Source: Streptomyces sp. CB01635 (GTDB lineage Bacteria > Actinomycetota > Actinomycetes > Streptomycetales > Streptomycetaceae). From it: a DNA stretch of 64,000 nucleotides. Shown piece after piece: positions 43,174 through 51,654 of this stretch (position 1 is the first letter of the stretch; every line of letters starts with the position of its first letter). The translations under genes and the position numbers were made by a program. The notes under the pieces were generated by a model, which made no database searches, was not told the origin of the DNA, and worked only from the letters and a program-made list of their open reading frames with translations. Where the stretch lies: assembly GCF_002803065.1 (NCBI RefSeq), contig NZ_NNBL01000019.1:1-64000 (forward strand), read 5' to 3'.

Positions 43174-43893
43174 TCACTCCTCGCCGGCGAGCTTCAGCGT
43201 GCGCAGCTTCTGGCCCGCGTACCAGGTGGCGAGCACGGTGACCCCGGCGAGCAGGACGGTGGCGAGAGGGAGGCCGACGTCCGAGGTGATGAGGTCGCCG
43301 CCCGCCACCTTGTGGGCCACGGCGAGGGACCACTGCTGCACGCTGAGGGTGCGCGCACCGGCCACGAGGGACCCGAAGAGCGCTTCCCAGACCAGGGCGT
43401 AGACGAGGCCGAAGACCACCGCGTGGCGTGTGATCGTGCCGAGGAGCAGGAAGAGCGCGGCGTACGCGATGGAGGCGACGAGGGCCGCGATCGTGTAGGC
43501 GACGGCGATCTGCTGCCCGTTCCCGTTCAGGATCAGGCCCGCGATGAGGGTGGGGACCGCGGAGAACACCATGGTCACGGCGATGGCGACGATCAGCTTG
43601 GTGAAGATGATCGTCGGGCGCTTGATCGGCTTCGCCAGGAGGTAGACGACGGAGCCGTCGTCGATCTCGGGGCCGATCGCGCCCGTGCCCGCGATGACGC
43701 CGATGATCGGCACCATCGTGGCGAGCGCGAATCCGCCGAGCACGTCGGCGGCGATCTGGTCGTCCGCCCCGGTGAGGCCGCGCACGAGCGCGGAGATGGC
43801 GATGAGCAGGACGGGCAGGGCACACAGGATGAGGGCCCGGCGACGGCCGAGCAGGGCTCGGTAGGTGAGCCGGGCGACAGTGGGGTCGTACAT
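43174..43893 (-). CDS. ABC-2 type transporter permease
   Basis: A 239-residue integral membrane protein with six hydrophobic helices, the size and layout of ABC-2 permeases. The segment SVVYLLAKPIKRPTIIFTKL after the second helix is the coupling region usual in this family (DDGSVVYLL...KPI). It is the last gene of a four-gene unit and probably pairs with the ATPase just upstream, whose stop is 9 bp away. AGGAGG lies 6 nt before the ATG. The substrate is unknown. Confidence 0.88.
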   Translation of the reverse strand: MYDPTVARLTYRALLGRRRALILCALPVLLIAISALVRGLTGADDQIAADVLGGFALATMVPIIGVIAGTGAIGPEIDDGSVVYLLAKPIKRPTIIFTKLIVAIAVTMVFSAVPTLIAGLILNGNGQQIAVAYTIAALVASIAYAALFLLLGTITRHAVVFGLVYALVWEALFGSLVAGARTLSVQQWSLAVAHKVAGGDLITSDVGLPLATVLLAGVTVLATWYAGQKLRTLKLAGEE

Positions 43894-43902
43894 CAGGGCC
43901 TC

Positions 43903-44814
43903 CTACGCCGCGACCAGATACGAGAACACGGACTCGAGGGACTCGTCGGACGGCGAGACCGTGAGCAGTCTGATGCCGTGGGCCTTGGCGACCTGGGGCA
44001 GCAGGGTGGTGAACCGGCCGAAGTCGACGGCCTGGACGCGCAACGCGCCCTCCTTGAGGTCGACTTCGATGCCCGCGGTGGACGGATCCGCGATCAGCGC
44101 TGCCGCGAGGGCGCGGTCATCGCTGGAGCGGATGAGGTAGCGGTGCGGACGGTCGGTCATCAGGCGGCGGATCTTGCGGAAGTCACCGCCGGCCGCGTGG
44201 CGCCCGGCGACGATCACCTCGATGTGGGAAGCGAGCTGCTCGACCTCTTCGAGGATGTGCGACGAGAAGAGGACCGTGCGACCCTCGGCGCCCATGCGCC
44301 GCAGGAGGTCCATGAGCTGCATGCGCTGGCGCGGGTCCATGCCGTTGAACGGCTCGTCGAGCAGCAGCACGGACGGCTCGTGGACGAGGGCGGACGCCAT
44401 CTTCACGCGCTGGCGCATGCCCTTGGAGTACGTCGAGATCTTGCGGTCCTGCGCGTACTCCATCTCGACCGTGGCGAGCGCCTTCTGCGCCTCGTGCGTG
44501 CCGAGGCCCTGCAACTCGGCGTTGGCGACGACGAATTCGCGGCCGGTGAGGAAGTCGTACATCGCCTCGCGCTCGGGGACGATGCCGATGTGGCGGTAGA
44601 CCTGTTCGTTGCGCCAGATCGGCTCTCCGTCGAGGGTGACCGTTCCGTTCGACGGGGCGAGGAAGCCGCCCATCATGTTGATGAGGGTGGACTTTCCCGC
44701 GCCGTTCGGGCCGAGGAGGCCGGTGACGCCGGGGGAGATCGTCATCGTGATGTCGTTGACCGCCACCACGTTGCCGAACCAGCGCGATACGTGGTCGATG
44801 TTGATCGTGGTCAC
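43903..44814 (-). CDS. ABC transporter ATP-binding protein
   Basis: A 303-residue ATPase. Walker A is GLLGPNGAGKST (about 36-47), the signature YSKGMRQRVKMA, Walker B VLLLDEPFNG, and the switch His in LFSSHILEEVEQL. A C-terminal extension of about 80 residues resembles those of ABC-2 exporters. GTG 44814 overlaps the upstream permease stop as GTGA, with GGAAGG before it, which decides the start against a much longer open frame. It serves one of the two permeases on either side. Confidence 0.92.
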   Translation of the reverse strand: MTTINIDHVSRWFGNVVAVNDITMTISPGVTGLLGPNGAGKSTLINMMGGFLAPSNGTVTLDGEPIWRNEQVYRHIGIVPEREAMYDFLTGREFVVANAELQGLGTHEAQKALATVEMEYAQDRKISTYSKGMRQRVKMASALVHEPSVLLLDEPFNGMDPRQRMQLMDLLRRMGAEGRTVLFSSHILEEVEQLASHIEVIVAGRHAAGGDFRKIRRLMTDRPHRYLIRSSDDRALAAALIADPSTAGIEVDLKEGALRVQAVDFGRFTTLLPQVAKAHGIRLLTVSPSDESLESVFSYLVAA

Positions 44815-45716
44815 AGTCCGACCTTCCGGTAGCGACGCATCAGGAGGCCGTAGCAGCCCGCGATGAGTCCGAGCACGACGAGCAGATAGACGACGCCCTG
44901 GCCGGTCGAGGGGCCGTGTCCGCCGGGGAAGGCGGAGGTGGCGCCGAGGAAGGCGGTCTGCACGCCGTCGATGAGGGTGACCGGCGAGAAGAGACCGAGC
45001 CACGTGATCGCGCCACCGTTGTCCTGCGAGTCGGCGATGGCCTGGACGGTGGAGACCGCTCCGTAGGAGATGGTCATGACGGCGATGACGGCGGCGATGC
45101 CGAAGCCTCGGCGGGGGGTGACCGCCGAGACGACGAGGCCGATGCCGGCGAAGAGCAGCGAGAGCAGAGCCACGGAGACCAGTCCCTGGGCGAATCCCTT
45201 GGTCTGTTCGGCGAAGTCGAGCTTGGCGAGCAGCGCGCCTACGTAGAGCACGATCAGCGGGGCCGCCGTAAGGGCGAAGAGGGCGGAGGTCATGGCCGCG
45301 AACTTCGCCAGGACGTAGTCACCGCGCTCGATGGGGCGGGAGAAGTACAGGGGGACCGTCTTGAAGCGCAGGTCGCGCGAGACGGACTGGGGTGCCTGGG
45401 AGGCGAGATAGAGCCCGATGACGGCCTGCAGGAGGATCGCGTAGCGCGTGTAGTCGACCGGCAGGTCCTTCATCTTGGTGGTGACGGCCACCGCGACCAT
45501 GATCAGCGCGGGGACGCACATCACGACGAAGAGCAGCATCGGCAGCACTTTGGACTTGGCCGAGCGGCCGAGGCCGTAGGCGCCGCGCAGGCTCTGGGAG
45601 AAGAGCGAGCGGCGGGCGTAGGCGCGGCCGAGGCGCGGGCCGTCGTAGTGGCGGTAGCCGATGTTGTGGATGCGGGTCTGCTCACCGGCGGGGGTGAGGG
45701 ACTGCTCAACCGCCAT
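44811..45716 (-). CDS. ABC-2 type transporter permease
   Basis: A 301-residue membrane protein with six hydrophobic helices after a hydrophilic N-terminus of about 60 residues (RIHNIGYRHYDGPRLGRAYA, typical of a Streptomyces ABC-2 permease group). A coupling segment SRDLRFKTVPLYFSRPIERG lies after helix 2. It is overlapped at both ends by ATPase genes (11 bp upstream, 4 bp downstream), so all four genes are made together. The substrate is unknown. Confidence 0.88.
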   Translation of the reverse strand: MAVEQSLTPAGEQTRIHNIGYRHYDGPRLGRAYARRSLFSQSLRGAYGLGRSAKSKVLPMLLFVVMCVPALIMVAVAVTTKMKDLPVDYTRYAILLQAVIGLYLASQAPQSVSRDLRFKTVPLYFSRPIERGDYVLAKFAAMTSALFALTAAPLIVLYVGALLAKLDFAEQTKGFAQGLVSVALLSLLFAGIGLVVSAVTPRRGFGIAAVIAVMTISYGAVSTVQAIADSQDNGGAITWLGLFSPVTLIDGVQTAFLGATSAFPGGHGPSTGQGVVYLLVVLGLIAGCYGLLMRRYRKVGL

Positions 45717-46677
45717 GGGTGACCGCCTCCTTCCGCTCGTTGTCCGTCTCTGAGCGGAAGACTTCCGCGATGTGGTGCCTGCGCTGCTCCATCCGGATCA
45801 GCCCGAGGCCGAGCTCGGCGACGATGTCGCGCACGAGGTCGTAGGTGTCGTCGCTCTGGGTGGTGATCAGCACCGTGTGTCCGGCGCCGGGCAGCTCTCC
45901 TCCGGTCGCGGTCTCGATGCCGCGCAGGGCGAAGGCCTCACGCAACGCACGCGTGCCGTCCGGGTGTTCGTCGGAGTCGGTGACCTCGATCGCCAGAGTC
46001 GTCGTGGTCTGGGTGAAGTCCGTGGTGGAACTGGACCGCAGGAGCTTTCCGCCGTCGACCACGACGACGTGGTCGCAGGTGCGCTCGAGCTCGCCCAGGA
46101 GGTGCGAGGTGACGAGGACCGAGATGCCGAAGTCGGTGTGGACGCGACGGATCAGGTCGAGCATGTCGTCACGGCCGACCGGGTCGAGGCCGTTCGTCGG
46201 TTCGTCGAGGAAGACGAGCTGCGGGTCATGGACAAGAGCCTGCGCGAGCTTCACACGCTGCTTCATGCCCGTGGAGTAGCCGCCGATGGGGCGGTAGCGC
46301 TCTTCGTAGAGGCCGACGTGGCGGAGGGTGTCGGCGGTGCGCTCGCGGGCCGCGGTGGGCGGCAGGCCCGACATGCGCGCCATGTGGACGACGAACTCGG
46401 TGGCCGAGACGTCGGGCGGCAGGCAGTCGTGTTCCGGCATGTAGCCGACGCGTTCGCGGATGGCGGCGCCTTCGGTGGCCACGTCGAGGCCGAGCACGGC
46501 GGCGCGGCCCTCCGTGGCGGGGGACAGACCCAGAAGGATCTTGATCAGAGTGGACTTGCCGGCTCCATTGGCTCCGACGAGTCCCGTCACACCGGGCCCG
46601 ATGTCCATGGAGAGCCGGTCAAGCGCGGTCACCCGGGGGAACCGCTTGCTCAGGCTTTCGGTCGCGATCACAGTCAC
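45706..46677 (-). CDS. ABC transporter ATP-binding protein
   Basis: A 323-residue ATPase heading the four-gene unit. Walker A is GLVGANGAGKST, the signature YSTGMKQRVKLA, Walker B LVFLDEPTNGLD, and the switch His in VTSHLLGELE. A C-terminal domain of about 95 residues follows. Two GTG starts are possible, 46677 and 46671; GAGGT fits the second better. The upstream 46678-46914 region is divergent with the M24 peptidase gene and contains a lone near-DnaA box TTTTCCACA at 46801. Confidence 0.9.
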   Translation of the reverse strand: MTVIATESLSKRFPRVTALDRLSMDIGPGVTGLVGANGAGKSTLIKILLGLSPATEGRAAVLGLDVATEGAAIRERVGYMPEHDCLPPDVSATEFVVHMARMSGLPPTAARERTADTLRHVGLYEERYRPIGGYSTGMKQRVKLAQALVHDPQLVFLDEPTNGLDPVGRDDMLDLIRRVHTDFGISVLVTSHLLGELERTCDHVVVVDGGKLLRSSSTTDFTQTTTTLAIEVTDSDEHPDGTRALREAFALRGIETATGGELPGAGHTVLITTQSDDTYDLVRDIVAELGLGLIRMEQRRHHIAEVFRSETDNERKEAVTHGG

Positions 46678-46914
46678 ACCTCGAAGGTAGTGGCGCAGAC
46701 CACACGGGTCGTCAGACCAGGGGGTTGTCCCTGTCTCAGACTCGAGTACTACGGGTCCCTAGGGGTTCCTCCCTGAGTCGCCCTCCGTGAGCTCCGGGAG
46801 TTTTCCACAGGCTGCCGTGCACACCCCTTGACGCAGCCGCCAACCATTGTCACATTCATCAGTGTCAAGTTACGAGCGCGTACGGCAACGGACCGGACAC
46901 GGACGGACGGTGGC

Positions 46915-47757
46915 ATGACCCCAGCAGTGGTACGTGAACTCTCCGCGGAGCTGCGGGGGTTCAGAGAAGTCCAGTCCCTCGCGTACGAGTGCGCGGAGGC
47001 CGTCGCGGTGCAGCTCAAGCCGGGCGTGACGGAGCGCGAGGCCGCCCGGATGCAGCGGGAGTGGCTGCGGGAGCGCGGGGTGCGCGACTGGTTCCATCTG
47101 CCGTTCGCCTGGTTCGGCGACCGCACGGCGTTCGCCGGCTTCCGGATCCCGCTCCAGTTCTTCCCGACGAACCGGGAGCTGGAGGCGGGGATGCCGTTCA
47201 TCCTCGACATGGCCCCGGTCTACAAGGGCTATACGGCGGACATCGGCTACTCGGGCTCGCTCGGCCTCAATCCCGTGCAGGACAAGCTGCTCGCCGACCT
47301 CGAGCCACACCGCGAGCTGATCGTCCGCGAGGTCCGCGAGCGCCGTTCCCTGCGGGAGATCTACGAGGACGTGGACCGGCTCATGGTCCGCCAGGGCTAC
47401 GCGAACCGGCATCGCGCGTACCCGTTCGGCGTGATCGCGCACAAGGTGGACCGGGTCAAGGAGCGCCGGATGTCCCCGACGCTGTTCGGCTTCGGCACGC
47501 AGTCCCTGAAGGGGCTCGCGAGCGACGCGATCCATGGGCACCGGGACGGCTGGTCCCCGCTGTGGTCGCCGTACAAGTTCTCCGACCATCCGCCGCAGCC
47601 GGGTCTGTGGGCGGTGGAGCCGCACCTCGGCTTCCGGGGTACGGGCGCGAAGTTCGAGGAGATCCTGGTCGTCACCGACTCCAAGGACCCCGAACAGAGC
47701 GCGTTCTGGCTGGACGACGATCTGCCGCACGTGCGGCGCTGGGCGGAGGGCATCTGA
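46915..47757 (+). CDS. M24 family metallopeptidase (Xaa-Pro dipeptidase-like)
   Basis: A 280-residue protein with a complete pita-bread fold and no N-terminal domain. Metal ligands are visible: Asp in FILDMAPVY, Asp in YTADIGYSG, His in GVIAHKVDR, Glu in AVEPHLGFR and Glu in GAKFEEILVVT. Cytosolic. It may cleave dipeptides or, as with some M24 relatives, act on a non-peptide substrate. ATG 46915 is chosen over a 29-codon extension that lies in the promoter region. The stop overlaps the next start (TGATG), placing it first in an operon with an EphD-like fusion and a PF10118 protein. Confidence 0.85.
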   Translation: MTPAVVRELSAELRGFREVQSLAYECAEAVAVQLKPGVTEREAARMQREWLRERGVRDWFHLPFAWFGDRTAFAGFRIPLQFFPTNRELEAGMPFILDMAPVYKGYTADIGYSGSLGLNPVQDKLLADLEPHRELIVREVRERRSLREIYEDVDRLMVRQGYANRHRAYPFGVIAHKVDRVKERRMSPTLFGFGTQSLKGLASDAIHGHRDGWSPLWSPYKFSDHPPQPGLWAVEPHLGFRGTGAKFEEILVVTDSKDPEQSAFWLDDDLPHVRRWAEGI

Positions 47758-49538
47758 TGACGGGAATCAAGGGGCTGGCCGGAGCGCGGGAGCGCTGGGT
47801 CAGCACGGGCGGTATCGAGCTGTGCGTGGCCGAGCTGGGCGACCCGGACCGGCCCACGGTGCTGCTCGTGCACGGGTACCCGGATTCCAAGGAGGTGTGG
47901 TCGGAGGTCGCCGAGCGGCTCGCGGACCGCTTCCATGTGGTCCTGTACGACGTGCGGGGCCACGGCAGGTCGACGGCGCCGACGCCGCTGCGCGGCGGGT
48001 TCACGCTGGAGAAGCTGACGGACGACTTCCTCGCGGTCGCCGACGCGGTCAGCCCGGACAAGCCGGTCCATCTGGTCGGCCACGACTGGGGTTCGGTGCA
48101 GTCCTGGGAGTTCGCGACGGTCAAGCGCACCGAGGGCAGGATCGCGTCCTTCACCTCGATGTCGGGCCCGTCGCTCGACCACTTCGGGCACTGGATCAAG
48201 AAGCGCATGGCGCGGCCGACGCCCCGCAGGGTGGGCCAGCTGCTCGGCCAGGGCGCCAAGTCCTGGTACGTCTACATGCTGCACACACCCGTGCTGCCCG
48301 AACTCGCCTGGCGCGGGCCGCTCGGCAAGCGCTGGCCGAAGATCCTCGAACGCATGGAGAAGGTGCCGGCGGGCGACTACCCGACGCCGTCCCTGCCGTC
48401 GGACGCGGCCCACGGCGCCTGGCTCTACCGGGACAACGTACGGGCGCGGCTGAGCAGGCCACGCGCTGACGCGTACGCGCACGTGCCGGTGCAGCTCGTC
48501 CTGCCCCTGGGCGACATCTTCCTGTCCGAGCGGCTCTATGACGGACTGGAAATGTGGGCACCGGGGTTGGTCCGCCGCACCCTGCCGGCCAAGCACTGGG
48601 TGCCGCGCACCCGGCCGGATCAACTGTCCGCGTGGATCAGCGAGTTCGTCCTGGCGAACGAGGAGCGGGAGGCGGGTCTGCCCGCACGGCGCACGAAGGC
48701 GACGGGCAAGCACGCCGAGCGCTTCGGCGGCCAGCTGGTGCTGGTCACGGGCGCGGGCAGCGGGATCGGGCGGGCCACGGCCTTCGCGTTCGCCGAGGCC
48801 GGCGCGCGCGTGGTGGCCGTCGACCGGGACACGGAGAGCGCGGCCCGCACCGCCGAGATGGCCCAGCTCATAGGCGCCCCCCAGGCGTGGGCCGAGACCG
48901 TCGACGTCGCCGACGAGCAGGCCATGGAGAAACTCGCCGAGAAGGTCGCCGCCGAGTACGGCATCGTCGACGTGCTGGTGAACAACGCGGGCATAGGCCT
49001 GTCCGGGTCCTTCTTCGACACCACGCCGGAGGACTGGAAGAAGGTCCTCGACGTCAATCTGTGGGGCGTCATCCACGGCTGCCGCCTCTTCGGCAAGCAG
49101 ATGGCCGAGCGAGGACAGGGCGGCCACATCGTGAACACGGCGTCCGCCGCCGCGTTCCAGCCCTCCAAAGCTCTGCCCGCCTACAGCACGTCCAAGGCCG
49201 CCGTCCTCATGCTCAGCGAGTGCCTGCGCGCCGAGCTGGCGGGCCAGGGAATCGGCGTCTCCGCGATCTGCCCCGGCCTGGTGAACACGAACATCACGGC
49301 GACGGCCCGGTTCGCCGGGGTCGACGCCGAAGAGGAGAAGCGCCGCCAGAAGAAGTCCTCGCGCCTGTACGGCCTGCGGAACTATCCGCCGGAGAAGGTC
49401 GCCGACGCAATCCTGTCCGCCGTCGTACGCAATCAGGCCGTCGTCCCCGTCACGCCGGAAGCCCGCGGCGCCCACCTCATGTCCCGCTTCACACCCAAGG
49501 CCCTGCGCGCCGTCGCACGATTGGAGCCGCCGTTGTGA
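47757..49538 (+). CDS. EphD-like fusion: alpha/beta epoxide hydrolase + short-chain dehydrogenase
   Basis: A 593-residue two-enzyme fusion, nearly the length of mycobacterial EphD. The N-terminal alpha/beta-hydrolase (about 1-300) has LLVHGYPDSKEVW, nucleophile Asp110 in LVGHDWGSVQ and the probable catalytic His in AKHWVPRTRPDQ; an Asp nucleophile is the mark of epoxide hydrolases. The SDR domain (about 320-590) has the NAD(P) motif TGAGSGIG (331-338), NNAGIG and Tyr476-x3-Lys480 (YSTSK). EphD in mycobacteria acts on mycolic-acid-type epoxides; Streptomyces lacks mycolates, so the substrate is unknown. It is coupled at both ends (TGATG and GTGA). Confidence 0.9.
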   Translation: MTGIKGLAGARERWVSTGGIELCVAELGDPDRPTVLLVHGYPDSKEVWSEVAERLADRFHVVLYDVRGHGRSTAPTPLRGGFTLEKLTDDFLAVADAVSPDKPVHLVGHDWGSVQSWEFATVKRTEGRIASFTSMSGPSLDHFGHWIKKRMARPTPRRVGQLLGQGAKSWYVYMLHTPVLPELAWRGPLGKRWPKILERMEKVPAGDYPTPSLPSDAAHGAWLYRDNVRARLSRPRADAYAHVPVQLVLPLGDIFLSERLYDGLEMWAPGLVRRTLPAKHWVPRTRPDQLSAWISEFVLANEEREAGLPARRTKATGKHAERFGGQLVLVTGAGSGIGRATAFAFAEAGARVVAVDRDTESAARTAEMAQLIGAPQAWAETVDVADEQAMEKLAEKVAAEYGIVDVLVNNAGIGLSGSFFDTTPEDWKKVLDVNLWGVIHGCRLFGKQMAERGQGGHIVNTASAAAFQPSKALPAYSTSKAAVLMLSECLRAELAGQGIGVSAICPGLVNTNITATARFAGVDAEEEKRRQKKSSRLYGLRNYPPEKVADAILSAVVRNQAVVPVTPEARGAHLMSRFTPKALRAVARLEPPL

Positions 49539-50497
49539 GCACCGAGGAGAGCGCCGGGCCCACCGGACACAGCGAGCCCACCGGGCACACCGGGCACACC
49601 GGGCACTACGCGATCACCCCGCGCCGGGTGTCCTTCGACTGGGAGACGACGCCGCTGCACTGGATACCGGGCGAGCCCACGGCGACGCACGTCATCAATG
49701 TGCTGCACCTGCTGCTCCCGGCGGGGGAGCGGTGGTTCGTGAAGGTGTTCAAGGAGGGCCTGCCGCTCGTCGACGATCCCGAACTGCTCGGGGACGTCAA
49801 GGGGTTCATGGGTCAGGAAGCCACGCACAGCGTGCAGCACGCGTACGTCCTCGACCATCTGGCAGCGCAGCGGCTCGACACCGCGGACTTCACGAAGTAC
49901 GTCGATTTCCTCTTCGAGAAGCTTCTCGGCGAGCGGCCGCCGCTGGGTGCCCCGGTCTCCACCCAGGAGTGGCTGCGCTTCCGGCTCTCCGTCGTCGCTG
50001 CGATCGAGCAGTTCACCGCGGTCCTGGGGAACTGGGTGCTGCATGCCGAAGGGCTCGACGCGGCGGACTCGGACGAGGTCATGCTCGACCTGCTGCGCTG
50101 GCACGGCGCGGAGGAGGTCGAGCACCGCGCGGTCGCCTTCGACATGTACCAGCACTGCGGCGGCGCGGGCCTGCCCCGCTACGCCCGCCGGCTCGCGGGC
50201 ATGGCCGTCACCGCTCCCGTGATGCTGTACCTGTGGGCCTGGGGCGCGGCATATCTCATACGTCACGACCCGCAGCTCGCCGGACGGATGCGCTACTCGC
50301 TGGCGGAACACAACAGGGCGGTGCGCAAGGGGCTGCTGCCCAGCTGGCGGGAGCTGGGTGCGGCGATACCCCGCTATCTGCGGCGGTCGTACCATCCCTC
50401 GCAGGAGGGGTCGCTGCGCAAGGCCGTCGAGTATCTGGCGCAGTCGCCCGCGGCCAGGACGGCGGCGGGCGCGATCGGCCGGACCGCTCTGTCCTAG
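49535..50497 (+). CDS. PF10118 predicted metal-dependent hydrolase (diiron-like helical protein)
   Basis: A 320-residue mostly helical protein. Residues 10-25 are a His/Gly/Thr-rich repeat (GHTGHTGH). Conserved-looking metal residues are in FMGQEATHSVQHA and HGAEEVEHRAVAFDMY, an E-x3-H / E-x2-E-x-x-H type pattern that suggests a ferritin-like dimetal site, and a hydrophobic helix lies near 225-245. The family is labelled as predicted metal-dependent hydrolase, but a diiron oxygenase-like role is as plausible. The GTG start overlaps the stop of the EphD-like gene. A MerR gene follows 91 bp later. Confidence 0.8.
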   Translation: MSTEESAGPTGHSEPTGHTGHTGHYAITPRRVSFDWETTPLHWIPGEPTATHVINVLHLLLPAGERWFVKVFKEGLPLVDDPELLGDVKGFMGQEATHSVQHAYVLDHLAAQRLDTADFTKYVDFLFEKLLGERPPLGAPVSTQEWLRFRLSVVAAIEQFTAVLGNWVLHAEGLDAADSDEVMLDLLRWHGAEEVEHRAVAFDMYQHCGGAGLPRYARRLAGMAVTAPVMLYLWAWGAAYLIRHDPQLAGRMRYSLAEHNRAVRKGLLPSWRELGAAIPRYLRRSYHPSQEGSLRKAVEYLAQSPAARTAAGAIGRTALS

Positions 50498-50588
50498 GGT
50501 CCTCCGTTCGGTCCGGCCGCACGCGGTCGACGTCCGGGACACGGGACGGCGCCGCCTTCCCACACAGCACGGCAGAGGGATGTGAAGC

Positions 50589-51539
50589 GTGACGGAGCAG
50601 GCTGTGGCCGAGTACCGGATCGAGGACCTGGCGCACCGCAGCGGCGCCACGGTCCGCACCATCCGCGCCTACCAGGACCGCGGGCTGCTCCCCCGCCCCG
50701 AGCGGCGCGGCCGGGCCAATGTGTACGGGGACACGCATCTGGCCCGGCTGCGGCAGATCGCCGACCTCCTCGACCGCGGGTACACCCTGGCCTCGATCAA
50801 GGAGCTGCTCGAGGCGTGGGACGCGGGGCGCGGGCTCGGGGGTGTGCTCGGCCTGGTCGCGGAGGTCGACGGGCCGTGGACCGACGAGAAGGCCGACCGG
50901 ATCTCGCGCGCCGATCTCGCGGCACGGTTCGGGGGCAGCGAGGACGAGGCGGCCATCGCCGACGCGGTGGCGCTCGGGATCCTGGAACAGATCCCCGGAC
51001 ACGACGACGAGTTTCTGGTCCCGAGTCCTCAAGAGCTGGCCGTGGCCGCCGAGTTGCATGCGGCCGGCGTCCCATTGCCCGCGATCTCCGGCCATCTGAG
51101 GGAGTTGAGGGGTCAGATCGAGCACATCGCCACGCGTTTCCTGGAGTTCACGACCGAGCATGTCTTCGCGCGCTATCTCGGCCCGTTGCCCCCGACGGAC
51201 GCCGAGGCGGCCGAGGCGGCCTCGCTCGTTCGCAGACTCCGGCCGCTCGCGCAGCAGTCGGTCGACGCCGAACTGGCGCGTGCGATGAAGCTGTTCGCCA
51301 CTCGACACCTCCACCGGCACCTGTCGGAGGGCCCGGTCACCTCGCCTGTGGAGGAGGCCCATTCAGTGGCTCTTCCCGGTGACACGATCCGCGCTGTACA
51401 GAGCCTCGTTGGTGTTGAGCGCGTCCCCGAGTTCATCGCCGCTGCGACCGAACGGGAAGTGCAAGCAAGAACATTGGACACTCTCACCTCAAACCACCGC
51501 GATTCACGCGAGGTTGACCAAATGCCGCCAATCACCTGA
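50589..51539 (+). CDS. MerR family transcriptional regulator
   Basis: A 316-residue regulator. The N-terminal MerR winged helix (about 8-78) reads YRIEDLAHRSGATVRTIRAYQDRGLLPRPERRGR, and the long C-terminal effector/dimer part of about 230 residues has no metal-binding cysteine, which argues against a metal sensor and for an organic ligand. AGAGGGA lies about 8 nt before the GTG. It probably controls the preceding three-gene operon. DnaA boxes begin 4 bp after its stop. Confidence 0.9.
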   Translation: MTEQAVAEYRIEDLAHRSGATVRTIRAYQDRGLLPRPERRGRANVYGDTHLARLRQIADLLDRGYTLASIKELLEAWDAGRGLGGVLGLVAEVDGPWTDEKADRISRADLAARFGGSEDEAAIADAVALGILEQIPGHDDEFLVPSPQELAVAAELHAAGVPLPAISGHLRELRGQIEHIATRFLEFTTEHVFARYLGPLPPTDAEAAEAASLVRRLRPLAQQSVDAELARAMKLFATRHLHRHLSEGPVTSPVEEAHSVALPGDTIRAVQSLVGVERVPEFIAAATEREVQARTLDTLTSNHRDSREVDQMPPIT

Positions 51540-51542
51540 CGG

Positions 51543-51596
51543 TTGTCCACAGAATCGTCAAATCCCCTGTGGATAACCGGACTTGGCTGTGGATCA
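51543..51596. other. Second DnaA-box group
   Basis: Boxes lie at 51543-51551 (TTGTCCACA, +), 51568-51576 (TTATCCACA, -) and 51588-51596 (TGATCCACA, -, one mismatch). Starts are 25 and 20 bp apart. They occupy the 115-bp gap between the MerR and kptA genes. Confidence 0.75.
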
Positions 51597-51654
51597 AACC
51601 TGCGAACAGAAAAATCACATGCGCGAGGAGTGAGACGCCCGCCACTCTGACGGG

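Noticed and set aside
46801..46809. A DnaA box (TTTTCCACA) in the ABC/M24 divergent region
   Set aside because: A single one-mismatch box with no neighbours, expected by chance.
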